In this document: one piece after another, positions 9,178 through 16,499 of the stretch
Position numbering within the stretch: position 1 is the first letter of the stretch
How the letters are laid out: every line of letters begins with the position of its first letter
NCBI GenBank assembly: GCA_026706395.1
Contig: JAPOYU010000110.1
Location: 1 to 48,971 of the forward strand
From: Chloroflexota bacterium
GTDB taxonomy: Bacteria; Chloroflexota; Anaerolineae; Aggregatilineales; Phototrophicaceae
DNA: 48,971 nt
Reading direction: 5' to 3'
The notes under the pieces: model-generated
The model's database searches: none
What the model saw: only the letters and a program-made list of their open reading frames with translations
Told to the model about the DNA's origin: nothing
Made by a program: the position numbers and the translations under genes

Positions 9178-10494
9178 CTAACGCGCCCCGGTCGACAAGC
9201 GCAGCAGAAGACCGATCATGACATGGCAAGCGAGCAAGGAGCTGCCGCCGTAGCTGATGAAGGGGAGGGTGACGCCGGTTAGCGGCAGGAGCTTCAGGAC
9301 GCCGGCCATGATCATAAGCGCCTGCACAAGCAGCGTCATAGTGATGGCGACCGCGAGCAGCTTGTGAAATGCCGCGCCGGGATGAGTCAGGGCGATGGAG
9401 AGACCGCGCCAGGCCAATACGCCGAGACAGCTCAAGATGCCGATGACGCCGAGCAAGCCCCATTCTTCGGCGATGGCGGCGAAGACGAAATCGGAATGGA
9501 CGACGGGGATGTAGCCCGGATAGCCCTGGGCGACGCCGGCCCCGAATATGCCGCCGGCGCCAAATGCCATCAGGCTTTGCACGATCTGGTAGGCGCGTCC
9601 ATCGGCTTCGGGCCAGGGATTCAGCCAGATATCCACGCGCAGCTGCACGACGTCGAACAGATGGTAGGCGGCCAAGCCCGCAACCAAGATTAGCGCGACC
9701 CCGCCGATGATTATCCTGCGGTCGCCGCTGGCGAGGTAGAGCAGAATCATGAAGACGATGAAGAAGAGCATGGCCGTGCCCAGATCGCGCTGCCAAACGA
9801 GGACAACCATGGACAGCAGCCACATCAGCAGCATGGGGCCAATCAGGCGCGGGGAGGCAGCCATGTCGCCGCCGGCGGCTTCTGAACCCGCCCGAATGGC
9901 GACAGTCTGCTCGGCGAGGTAGGTTGCCATGAAGGCGACCAGGATGACTTTCATCAACTCCGAAGGCTGAAAATAGAAGGAGCCGAAGCTCAGCCAGAGG
10001 CGAGGCGCGAATTCAAAGCCGGAGGGATTGCGACCAAGCGCGATGGTAGCAAGCAAAAGCAGCAGGGCCGCGGCCAGCAGACTGTATCGATAGCTGCGCA
10101 GCCAGCGGAGCGGATGAGGGAAGGAGGCGACCGCCAGCATTGCGAGGACACTGATGACCAGCCAGAGCGCTTGTCGGTCGGCGAATGACGGGGCGAGCCG
10201 TTCGATCGCCACCAGTCCCCAGCCGCTAAGAAACAGAGGCAGGGCAAGGAGCAGCGGATCATGCGCGGGCAGGCGAAGTTTCAAGATCAGCGTAGCGCCG
10301 GCGGCGCCGGCGAGCCAGAGAGCGAAAGTCAACCAGACATCACCCTGCGATGGTCGCGTCACTGCGACGGATGCAAGGCCGGCAAAGACAAACACAGCTG
10401 CCAGTGCGAGCAGGAGCCAGCGATTGCCGCCGCCGGCCGATCCGATCACCAGACGAACGATGGGGACAGGCTTGTCGACTTGCGTGCTAGTCAA
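9178..10494 (-). CDS. rodA: SEDS-family peptidoglycan polymerase (RodA/FtsW)
   Basis: This 438-residue polytopic membrane protein has the SEDS signatures FQPSELMKV, GAGVAQGYPGYIP, HSDFVFAAIAEEWG (with the Asp needed for glycan polymerisation) and PFISYGGSS near the C-terminus. It polymerises lipid II into glycan strands together with a class B PBP. The start is taken as the TTG at 10494, which overlaps the end of mtnP (TTGACTAG). No strong Shine-Dalgarno is visible, so translation may depend on coupling. The partner pbpA starts directly after its stop. Position next to fhaA/fhaB favours RodA of the actinobacterial fha-rodA-pbpA cluster, but FtsW cannot be excluded. Confidence 0.9.
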   Translation of the reverse strand: MTSTQVDKPVPIVRLVIGSAGGGNRWLLLALAAVFVFAGLASVAVTRPSQGDVWLTFALWLAGAAGATLILKLRLPAHDPLLLALPLFLSGWGLVAIERLAPSFADRQALWLVISVLAMLAVASFPHPLRWLRSYRYSLLAAALLLLLATIALGRNPSGFEFAPRLWLSFGSFYFQPSELMKVILVAFMATYLAEQTVAIRAGSEAAGGDMAASPRLIGPMLLMWLLSMVVLVWQRDLGTAMLFFIVFMILLYLASGDRRIIIGGVALILVAGLAAYHLFDVVQLRVDIWLNPWPEADGRAYQIVQSLMAFGAGGIFGAGVAQGYPGYIPVVHSDFVFAAIAEEWGLLGVIGILSCLGVLAWRGLSIALTHPGAAFHKLLAVAITMTLLVQALMIMAGVLKLLPLTGVTLPFISYGGSSLLACHVMIGLLLRLSTGAR

Positions 10495-11359
10495 GGTTGA
10501 GCACTCGCGCCAGGATCGGCTTCAGTTTGCTGATGGCGTCGGTGTCCATGGCCGTGCGCGAAGTCGCCAGTGCGGTATCGAGAGTGGTATGCGCGGGGAC
10601 GACTTTGTTTTCGTCGATTTGCGCGATTGCGCCGGCCAGTGCCGCTTGTACCGTCTTGATGTTTTTGGAGAGGGTTTCAATGACCATATCGGAGGTGACG
10701 GCTTCTTCTTCGCTATGCCAACTGTCATAGTCGGTGACATGGGCGAGCGAGGCGTAGTCGATCTCGGCTTCGCGGGCGAGGAAGGCTTCGGGAGCGGAAG
10801 TCATGCCGATGAGATCACAGCCCCAGGCGCGGAACAGGTGGCTTTCGGCGCGGGTGGCGAAGCGCGGGCCATCTTCAACCAGGATGCTGCCTCGGCTGTG
10901 AATCGTGCCGCCGACCGACTCAACGGAGTTGGCAATGACGTCCCGCAGATAATCGCTCATGGGATCGGCGGCAGATATGTGCGCCACGACGCCATCTTCA
11001 AAGAAGGAGCGCGCGCGGGTATGGATGGTGTAATCAATGATCTGATCGGGCGTGATGATATGGCCGGGCGCATAGTCTTCGCGCAGAGAGCCGACAGCGT
11101 TCACGGCGATGATGAAGCGGACCCCCAAGGTCTTGAGCGCGTAGATGTTGGCGCGGTAGGGCAGCGTTGCAGGAGACAGCACATGACCTTCGCCATGGCG
11201 CGGGACGAAGGCGACGCGCTTGCCGCTCAAGCTGCCGACGCGAATGGCCCCGCTCGGCTTTCCAAAGGGCGTATCCAGTTGCAGCTTTTCGACAGCCGAG
11301 ATCGCCGGCATGTTGTAAAGGCCTGATCCGCCGATTACTGCAATTCTTATCGCTTCCAT
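10487..11359 (-). CDS. mtnP: 5'-methylthioadenosine (MTA) phosphorylase
   Basis: The enzyme cleaves MTA with phosphate to adenine and methylthioribose-1-phosphate, the first step of methionine salvage. The 290 residues follow the MTAP pattern: GGSGLY at the N-terminus, PRHGEGH phosphate loop, YRANIYALK, the VGSLRE stretch, EGP-like EDGPRFATRAES, GMTSAPEAFLAREAEI, and the TDYDSW substrate loop. The Met-Thr core is conserved, but the residue before it is Gly rather than Asn, so methylthioinosine or purine specificity cannot be excluded. It sits between fhaB and rodA, overlapping rodA by 8 bases. The next pathway gene, mtnA, lies at 28839-29882. Confidence 0.88.
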   Translation of the reverse strand: MEAIRIAVIGGSGLYNMPAISAVEKLQLDTPFGKPSGAIRVGSLSGKRVAFVPRHGEGHVLSPATLPYRANIYALKTLGVRFIIAVNAVGSLREDYAPGHIITPDQIIDYTIHTRARSFFEDGVVAHISAADPMSDYLRDVIANSVESVGGTIHSRGSILVEDGPRFATRAESHLFRAWGCDLIGMTSAPEAFLAREAEIDYASLAHVTDYDSWHSEEEAVTSDMVIETLSKNIKTVQAALAGAIAQIDENKVVPAHTTLDTALATSRTAMDTDAISKLKPILARVLNLD

Positions 11360-11420
11360 CAGTTGCCTCCGTCAGGATTCCTGCGCTCTCATAAACCTCA
11401 AATGGCTGCTCGGCCGCTTG

Positions 11421-11855
11421 CTAGGACGTGAGATGGATTCGGAAGCGATAGTTTCCGATTCCGATCACATCGCCATCGGCCAGGATAGTCCGTCGCATAA
11501 TTTTGTCATTATTCAAGTGTGTGCCGTTCCGGCTTTGCCGGTCTTCCAGCCACCATTTGCCGCCGTCGAGCGTGATGCGTGCGTGCTCGGCGCTGGCGAA
11601 ATCATCGTTGACCACAATAGCGTTGCGCCCCGCGCGGCCCAGTGTGACGATGGGCCGGAGCGACCAGCGCTCAGGATCGCCGGCCTGTGGCGGCTGTTCA
11701 CGCACGAGGTAGCCGTGCTCGGAAGGCGCCGGCGCCGCGCCAAGCTCAAGCTGAAGGAGATTGCGCCAGATGACGATGAAGAGAGCCAGGAGAAGAGCGA
11801 CCAGACTCAGCCCCGCCAGCAGCCGAAAGAAGAAGAGGGTCTGTTCGATGTTCAC
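11421..11855 (-). CDS. fhaB: Membrane-anchored FHA-domain protein (FhaB-like)
   Basis: A 144-residue protein with one N-terminal membrane helix (about 9-30) and a C-terminal FHA domain. The domain shows the GR (LGRAGRNAIVV), the S-x2-H (SAEHARI) and N-G-T (SRNGTHLN) motifs that bind phosphothreonine. In Actinobacteria FhaB (FipA) recruits phosphorylated partners to the cell-wall machinery. Here it follows the fhaA-like gene by 9 bases and precedes mtnP-rodA-pbpA. No Ser/Thr kinase or PP2C phosphatase gene lies in the window, so its phospho-partner is not visible. The gene symbol is by domain layout and synteny. Confidence 0.85.
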   Translation of the reverse strand: MNIEQTLFFFRLLAGLSLVALLLALFIVIWRNLLQLELGAAPAPSEHGYLVREQPPQAGDPERWSLRPIVTLGRAGRNAIVVNDDFASAEHARITLDGGKWWLEDRQSRNGTHLNNDKIMRRTILADGDVIGIGNYRFRIHLTS

Positions 11856-11864
11856 GATCCTGAC

Positions 11865-12638
11865 CTAGTCCGGCGGCAGAATCTGTGTCGTTTCGTCGAC
11901 CGCGTCACCGTTGTTTTCGTCCGAATAGACCAGAGTGCTATGACCGATGGCGATGACATCGCCGTTGCACAAGCGGTGATCGACAACGGCCTTGTCATTG
12001 ACCCGCGTGCCGCCGCGGCTGTTGACGTCGAAGAGCGTGTAGGCGCCGAAGCGTTTGCGCAATTGCAAGTGATGGCGGGAGATGTAGGCGTCCGCGATGA
12101 TAATGTCGTTGTTGGTCTCCCGACCGATATTGATGACAGACTTGCCCAGGGGCACAACACGTATGCCGTCAATGTGGAGCATCGGATCAGAAATCGCCGC
12201 CGGCTGCTGTGGCATCATACTAACGGGCGGCATCTGTGCGGTTCCGCTATGTGACAAAGCACTGTGTTCCGCTGTGATTCTGGCTTGGAGCGTCGTCAAC
12301 TCTTTGTTCGTATGCAGGACAACCCGCGGCGGCGCTTGGAGTTGAAAGCCGGATTCTTCCCGCAGGTCGTCAATCAGCCGCGCCAGGCGCAGAGGAAAAT
12401 CGGAATACTCCGCCAGGAAGCCATTAGCGATTTGGGGATGAAGATGAATGTGATAAATGTCGGGCGCGATTGGTTTACCGTGGATGGTCGCTGGAGCGGC
12501 GGCGCTGTCTTCCATCGCTCGCAGCAGCAAGACGGCGATATCGCGGGCGCTGATGGTCCGGCGAAACAAGCGGGCAAATGCGCCCTCCGTCAAGGTCTCG
12601 AGCTGGCATTCCAGCTTGTCGATGGGATTGACAATCAT
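11865..12638 (-). CDS. fhaA: DUF3662 plus FHA-domain protein (FhaA-like)
   Basis: The 257-residue protein has an N-terminal domain like DUF3662 of actinobacterial FhaA (start MIVNPIDKLECQLETLTEGAFARLF in parts) over residues 1-120. A short linker leads to an FHA domain at about 165-245 with IGRETNND, SRHHL and SRGGTRVND. The last motif has Gly-Gly-Thr instead of the usual Asn-Gly-Thr. FhaA in mycobacteria binds the phosphorylated MviN pseudokinase domain and influences peptidoglycan synthesis. It is the first gene of the minus-strand cluster fhaA-fhaB-mtnP-rodA-pbpA. Confidence 0.85.
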   Translation of the reverse strand: MIVNPIDKLECQLETLTEGAFARLFRRTISARDIAVLLLRAMEDSAAAPATIHGKPIAPDIYHIHLHPQIANGFLAEYSDFPLRLARLIDDLREESGFQLQAPPRVVLHTNKELTTLQARITAEHSALSHSGTAQMPPVSMMPQQPAAISDPMLHIDGIRVVPLGKSVINIGRETNNDIIIADAYISRHHLQLRKRFGAYTLFDVNSRGGTRVNDKAVVDHRLCNGDVIAIGHSTLVYSDENNGDAVDETTQILPPD

Positions 12639-12714
12639 GCCTGCATTATAGACGAGTCAAGATAGGGGGAAAAGTGAAAAGGAGCAGAGCCCAATGAGTA
12701 TTCTGGGAGGGCAA

Positions 12715-12745
12715 AGCGGCGACTGATTCTCGTTTCGCCGCCGCT
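12715..12745. terminator. Inverted repeat between the foldase gene and fhaA
   Basis: AGCGGCG (12715-12721) pairs perfectly with CGCCGCT (12739-12745) across a 17-base loop. It lies 26 bases after the stop of the minus-strand PPIase gene. No T-run follows on the minus strand (TTTGCCC only), so it is at best a weak terminator or an mRNA 3'-end stabiliser. Confidence 0.35.
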
Positions 12746-12770
12746 GGTTTTCCTGTCAAACTGAAAGATT

Positions 12771-14093
12771 TCAACTGCGCGGGATGTGATCGAGCCAGTT
12801 GTCGCGAATCTCGAAGTTGTCGGTCTGATCTTCCCGCAGCCGCTCTTTCAGCAGTTGCAATTCTTGCTGCTTGGCTTGCTCACGCTGGGATTCTACATTG
12901 GCGCCAGCGCGCTGCTCTTTGCTGCGAACTTGCAATACATGGAAGCCGAATTCACTTTCGATGGGCCCGGCGATTTCTCCGATCGCGGCTTCTTCGATGG
13001 CGTGGCGAAACTCCGGCACATAGTTGCCGACATAAGCTTCGCCCAGTTCCCCACCGCGCGAGGCACTGCCCGGGTCGGTGGAAATGGCGCGAGCCAACGC
13101 TGCGAAAGATTCGCCATCGCGCAGGGCGGTGATCGCGGCCAGGGCGGTATCTTCGTCATCGACAAGGATATGGCGGACGTCGGCGTAAAGCAGGCCGGCG
13201 TCATCGGGGACGAGGGCATCGGCGAGCAGGCCTTCGAGGGCGTTACGCTCGAAGAGGGCGTCCAAGGTTTCCGGCAGTACGCCGGCGCGATCAAAGTATG
13301 AACGATAGTCGCGTTCGTTCTGGGCGAAGTTTTCGCGCACTTCTTCGGCGCTTAGGGTCGGCTCGACGACGGTCGGCTGCGGCGTGATGGTGGGTTCGGC
13401 GTCTTCGGGCCCCGCTGCCGGGTCAGGCGTGGCGGTGGGTGGCGGAGTGGGCGATGGCGTCGGCGAAACGTAGGGAGTCGGCGTGATGGTCGGTTCGGGA
13501 GTGACGGTCGGCTCGACGCCGATCAGGGCGACTTCGGTGGGATCGAAGCCGAAGTAGCTTTCGACAGCCTGGCGCAGGGAAGTGTCGTCGATGGACAGGT
13601 TGCGGGAAGCCGCTTCATAGGCCAGCAAGCGGTCATCGACCATATCATTCAATACGCGCAGGCCCAGCTGGTCGGGCACATTGACTTCGTTTATCCAGGT
13701 GGCGTAGGGTTCTTGCTGCGCCAATTGTTGGATATCGAAACCGGCGCTCTGGATCTGATTCAGTTGCAGCAGCAGTCGGTTGCGCTCAAGCAGGTATTGC
13801 TGGCGGAATTCGCTCACGGTGATGCCTTGGCCGTGGACGGTGGCGACCAACTGGTTGGGAATGATGAGCTGTTCGAAGGCGAAGGCGATTGCGACAAGGA
13901 GCAGCAAGATGCCGACGACAGCGCCAATGCCGCGAATGACCCATTTTTGCAGCTGTTCTTCTCGTTCGGCACGGCTTTTGTATGATGCTTCGTCCCGGCC
14001 TTGCGCAATGTTTTCGCCGCCGTCAACTGTCGCTGCTTGCGTCCGGCGTCGCCGGCGTCTTGGCGCGCCGGTCGTCTGAGCCCTTTTCGACAT
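12771..14093 (-). CDS. Membrane-anchored parvulin-type peptidyl-prolyl isomerase (SurA/PrsA-like)
   Basis: The 440-residue protein starts with a basic, Arg-rich cytoplasmic segment (RRRRRR near residue 12). A membrane helix at about 53-73 is followed by a SurA_N-like helical region (ITVSEFRQQYLLERNRL). A Thr/Pro-rich linker (TPTPYVSPTPSPTPPPT, about 195-245) leads to a parvulin domain (about 305-395) with ADVRHILV, GSASRGGELG and EFGFHVLQV. It should act outside the membrane on exported proteins. It follows rpsR by about 70 bases and may share the rpsF promoter. The foldase role is family knowledge; substrates are unknown. Confidence 0.87.
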   Translation of the reverse strand: MSKRAQTTGAPRRRRRRTQAATVDGGENIAQGRDEASYKSRAEREEQLQKWVIRGIGAVVGILLLLVAIAFAFEQLIIPNQLVATVHGQGITVSEFRQQYLLERNRLLLQLNQIQSAGFDIQQLAQQEPYATWINEVNVPDQLGLRVLNDMVDDRLLAYEAASRNLSIDDTSLRQAVESYFGFDPTEVALIGVEPTVTPEPTITPTPYVSPTPSPTPPPTATPDPAAGPEDAEPTITPQPTVVEPTLSAEEVRENFAQNERDYRSYFDRAGVLPETLDALFERNALEGLLADALVPDDAGLLYADVRHILVDDEDTALAAITALRDGESFAALARAISTDPGSASRGGELGEAYVGNYVPEFRHAIEEAAIGEIAGPIESEFGFHVLQVRSKEQRAGANVESQREQAKQQELQLLKERLREDQTDNFEIRDNWLDHIPRS

Positions 14094-14166
14094 GAATGCG
14101 CAAACTCCTCAATTGATTTGCCGTTGATGCCCGCGGGGAATGAGCCCTGGCCGAGCGCGGAATCTG

Positions 14167-14532
14167 CTAGTCAACGACGTATGGCAGCAGAGCGAGATGA
14201 CGGGCGCGTTTGATTTCGCGCGAAAGTTGGCGCTGGCAACGGGAACAGTTGCCGGTCTGGCGTCGCGGCTTCATTTTGCCGCTTTCGTTGATGTATCGGG
14301 ACAGGGTATTGATGTCCTTATAATCGAAGCAGCGGCCTTTGGGGCAGTAGGTTGTCCGACCGCGGCGTCCGCGTCCGCGCCTGCGCCAAGATCCGCCGGG
14401 TCGCCTTGGACCGCGGCTTCGTTCTGACGATGATCTCGATGTGCTTGCTGATCTCGACGTGCTTGCTGATCTCGAGGTGGTTGCTGGCCTCGAGGTGGTT
14501 GCTGGCTTAGTGGTTTCTGGATTGTCGCTCAC
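14167..14532 (-). CDS. rpsR: 30S ribosomal protein S18, zinc-binding form with repeat N-terminus
   Basis: S18 pairs with S6 on the platform of the 30S subunit. Residues 62-121 are the conserved domain ([41 protein letters not shown]). Cys63, Cys68, Cys96 and Cys99 form a zinc site, the C+ type of S18. The first 60 residues are an unusual extension: four [12 protein letters not shown] hexapeptides encoded by an 18-bp tandem repeat, then an Arg/Gly-rich tract. The start is GTG at 14532; an in-frame TGA lies three codons upstream and a GGAG lies 10 bases upstream. rpsF lies 77 bases upstream, and ssb, often found between the two, is absent. Confidence 0.93.
   Translation of the reverse strand: MSDNPETTKPATTSRPATTSRSASTSRSASTSRSSSERSRGPRRPGGSWRRRGRGRRGRTTYCPKGRCFDYKDINTLSRYINESGKMKPRRQTGNCSRCQRQLSREIKRARHLALLPYVVD
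14432..14503 (-). repeat. 18-bp tandem repeat inside rpsR
   Basis: Four consecutive 18-base copies start at 14432, 14450, 14468 and 14486. Each is close to g-(a/g)-tctcga-x-gtgcttgct on the plus strand, with a few substitutions between copies. They encode the hexapeptides PATTSR and SASTSR in the S18 N-terminal extension. The period is a multiple of three, so copy-number change would keep the frame. Confidence 0.85.
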
Positions 14533-14609
14533 GACTTGTCATCTCCATTGCATTATTCGCGTTCATTTGAGTGTTCGGTCGGAATCACCCTGTACGGATT
14601 GATCGTGGG

Positions 14610-14927
14610 TTACCGTACGGCGGCTTTGACTTCGCCTTCTTCGCGCACCAGCAGATAGCGCAGGACGGCGTCGAAGAGCTTCAGCTCGGTTTCCAATTCT
14701 TGGATGTGGTCGGGCTGGATCGCGGCTTTGATAAATACGTAGTGGCCATCGCGCTGCCCGTCGATTTCGTAGGCCAGGCGCCGCCTGCCGAAGAGTTTGC
14801 GGTCGACGCTCTTGACGACGCCGTTATCGCCAAGCTCAATGTAACTGATTACCTGGTCGATGGCTTGATTGACTTCTTCGTCTGAAGGCAAGATGCGGAC
14901 GATGAACGTCAGTTCGTAGTCTCTCAT
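14610..14927 (-). CDS. rpsF: 30S ribosomal protein S6
   Basis: The 105-residue protein is the S6 partner of S18: MRDYELTFIVRILPSDEEV at the start (in parts), GRRRLAYEI in the middle and LRYLLVREEGEV near the end. The open frame continues upstream to 15020, but the extra 31 residues are not S6-like. The ATG at 14927 has a good Shine-Dalgarno (GGAAGGAA), so that start is chosen. It is the first gene of the rpsF-rpsR-PPIase unit and is preceded by a promoter and an inverted repeat. Confidence 0.95.
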   Translation of the reverse strand: MRDYELTFIVRILPSDEEVNQAIDQVISYIELGDNGVVKSVDRKLFGRRRLAYEIDGQRDGHYVFIKAAIQPDHIQELETELKLFDAVLRYLLVREEGEVKAAVR

Positions 14928-14952
14928 AAGAGTTCCTTCCCTCGGGTTGCAG

Positions 14953-15007
14953 CCCCGCCTATAAGCGCTTGGCGGAGCGGAAAGCTGTGATTCAGTTGTA
15001 GGCGGGG
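14953..15007 (-). promoter_or_regulatory. rpsF: Inverted repeat in the rpsF leader, candidate S6:S18 autoregulatory leader
   Basis: On the minus strand CCCCGCCTA (15007-14999) pairs perfectly with TAGGCGGGG (14961-14953), enclosing about 37 bases with an inner GCTT/AAGC stem and two CCG triplets. rpsF leaders in many bacteria carry an RNA that binds the S6:S18 complex and has a conserved CCG, so this is a plausible member. The predicted -10 box ends at 15009, so transcription may start inside the 5' arm and shorten the stem to about 5 bp; this counts against the full structure. Confidence 0.4.
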
Positions 15008-15008
15008 T

Positions 15009-15037
15009 ATGATACTGCAAGCCGGAGGCGATTGCAA
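15009..15037 (-). promoter_or_regulatory. Promoter of the rpsF-rpsR unit
   Basis: On the minus strand TTGCAA (15037-15032) and TATCAT (15014-15009) are 17 bases apart, a good sigma-70-type promoter. It lies 82 bases before the rpsF ATG and just after the end of the preceding polysaccharide gene. Confidence 0.6.
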
Positions 15038-15041
15038 CGGT

Positions 15042-16496
15042 TCATTTAGCTGGCGGGGGCGTCGACCGAGCCAGGCGAGAGCTGGCCAGGCAGAGAGCGA
15101 CGATGAGCCAGAACCAGGTGATCGACGCCTGAAAATCGAGGCGGAAAAAGTAGAGATCGGCGACGGCGTTTACCAAGCCGGTGAGCAGGGCGGCGTGGAA
15201 TCCCAGATGGATCGCGGCGAAGACGGGGTTTGCTCGCGCCCTGCGCCAGGCTCGCGCTCCGTAGGCAAATACAGCCATCATCGCAAGCGCAAAGATGAAA
15301 ACGCCGGTCAGGCCGATTTGACTCGCCATCATCAAGTACATATTGGCGACGTTCGCATAAATGTCGATTTCCGGGGTGCCGGTGAAGCCGACGCCGAAAA
15401 GCGGATACCGCGCGATGAGCGTAAGCGAGTCGGTCCATTCGCCGATGCGCATTTGGGTCGCCAGGTCGGCGCCCTGAAAGGCTTGCGTCAGCCGCAGAAT
15501 GTAGCCCTGCGTTTGCGGCAGAATGAGGAAAACAAACCCGGCCAGTAGCAGCGCGGGCAGGAGGCGGCGGTAGCGGACGATAGCGAGGGCGAGCAAGCCG
15601 ATGCTTAGCGCCAGGAAAGATGCCCGTGACGCGGTCAGAAACAGGGCCAGGGCGACGAGCAGGAAAATCGCCAGCGTCAGCCAGCGCCAGCGGATAATCG
15701 GTTTTTTAGCGGCGATTTGCGGGGTGATGATTATGGCGGCGGTGGCGAGGACGCCGCCAAGGGCATTGGGGTCGACCCAAGTGCCGATCGCGCGTTCGCC
15801 GAGGGCGGGATTGTCCTCAATGTAGCGGATGACGCCGCCGTTGGGATAGCCGATTCGGGCGAGGCGCACCAACAGCGCTTCCGCCAGTGAATCGGGCGCG
15901 AGGAAGAGCGTGACGGCCAGGAATGCCTGAGCGCCGATCGCGATGAAAATGACAAGCACCAGGCGGCGCAGCATCGCCGGCTCGCGCAGGAGATCGACGA
16001 GGATGAATACCAGACCGATACTCAGGAGTGTTTCAGCGAATTGGCGAATCGTTGATGAACTGGGTCCGGCGTGACGCAAGCCCAAGGCGAAGGCGAAGAC
16101 GAGCCACATCAGATAAACGGCGATCAGGCTGTGGACGGGCGTCAGTTGGAGGCCGCCGCGGCGTCCCGTCATCCATTGAAAGAGGTAGACCAGCAGAAAG
16201 CCGGCCAGAGCCAGGTCGAGCAGAGTGGGCGTGATGGCGATTTTGACTGGGAAGATGCCGAAAGGCAGCAGCAGCACGGTCGCGATGATGGTGTAGAGGG
16301 CAATGTTTACGTCTGTGATTATGTAGAGGCCCGCCAGCACGCCGAGAATCGCCGCAAGCGCCAATAGCGGACCGACGCCGGCGATGAGCAGGCCGATGCC
16401 GGCGCCGATGACCCCGACTGTCAGACCGACAGCGATAGCGTAGCTGCGTCTATTGAGCTGGCTGAACCAGAGAGTGAGGGCCTTAGCGGAGGGCAA
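15042..16496 (-). CDS. O-antigen ligase/polymerase-like membrane protein (WaaL/Wzy family)
   Basis: A 484-residue protein with many membrane helices and the O-antigen ligase layout. An extracytoplasmic loop precedes SASRASFLALSIG-type residues (TASRASFLAL), followed by WTDSLTLIARYPLFGVGFTG (in parts), the R-x-P-L-x-G-x-G stretch typical of the family's large periplasmic loop. Such proteins join or polymerise undecaprenyl-linked glycans. It starts 3 bases after the YfhO-like gene and ends the polysaccharide operon. Whether it acts as ligase or polymerase cannot be told from sequence. Confidence 0.8.
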   Translation of the reverse strand: MPSAKALTLWFSQLNRRSYAIAVGLTVGVIGAGIGLLIAGVGPLLALAAILGVLAGLYIITDVNIALYTIIATVLLLPFGIFPVKIAITPTLLDLALAGFLLVYLFQWMTGRRGGLQLTPVHSLIAVYLMWLVFAFALGLRHAGPSSSTIRQFAETLLSIGLVFILVDLLREPAMLRRLVLVIFIAIGAQAFLAVTLFLAPDSLAEALLVRLARIGYPNGGVIRYIEDNPALGERAIGTWVDPNALGGVLATAAIIITPQIAAKKPIIRWRWLTLAIFLLVALALFLTASRASFLALSIGLLALAIVRYRRLLPALLLAGFVFLILPQTQGYILRLTQAFQGADLATQMRIGEWTDSLTLIARYPLFGVGFTGTPEIDIYANVANMYLMMASQIGLTGVFIFALAMMAVFAYGARAWRRARANPVFAAIHLGFHAALLTGLVNAVADLYFFRLDFQASITWFWLIVALCLASSRLARSTPPPAK

Positions 16497-16499
16497 GTC

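Noticed and set aside
10154..11326. 390-codon open frame on the plus strand
   Set aside because: It lies opposite rodA and mtnP, both clear genes, and has no recognisable domain.
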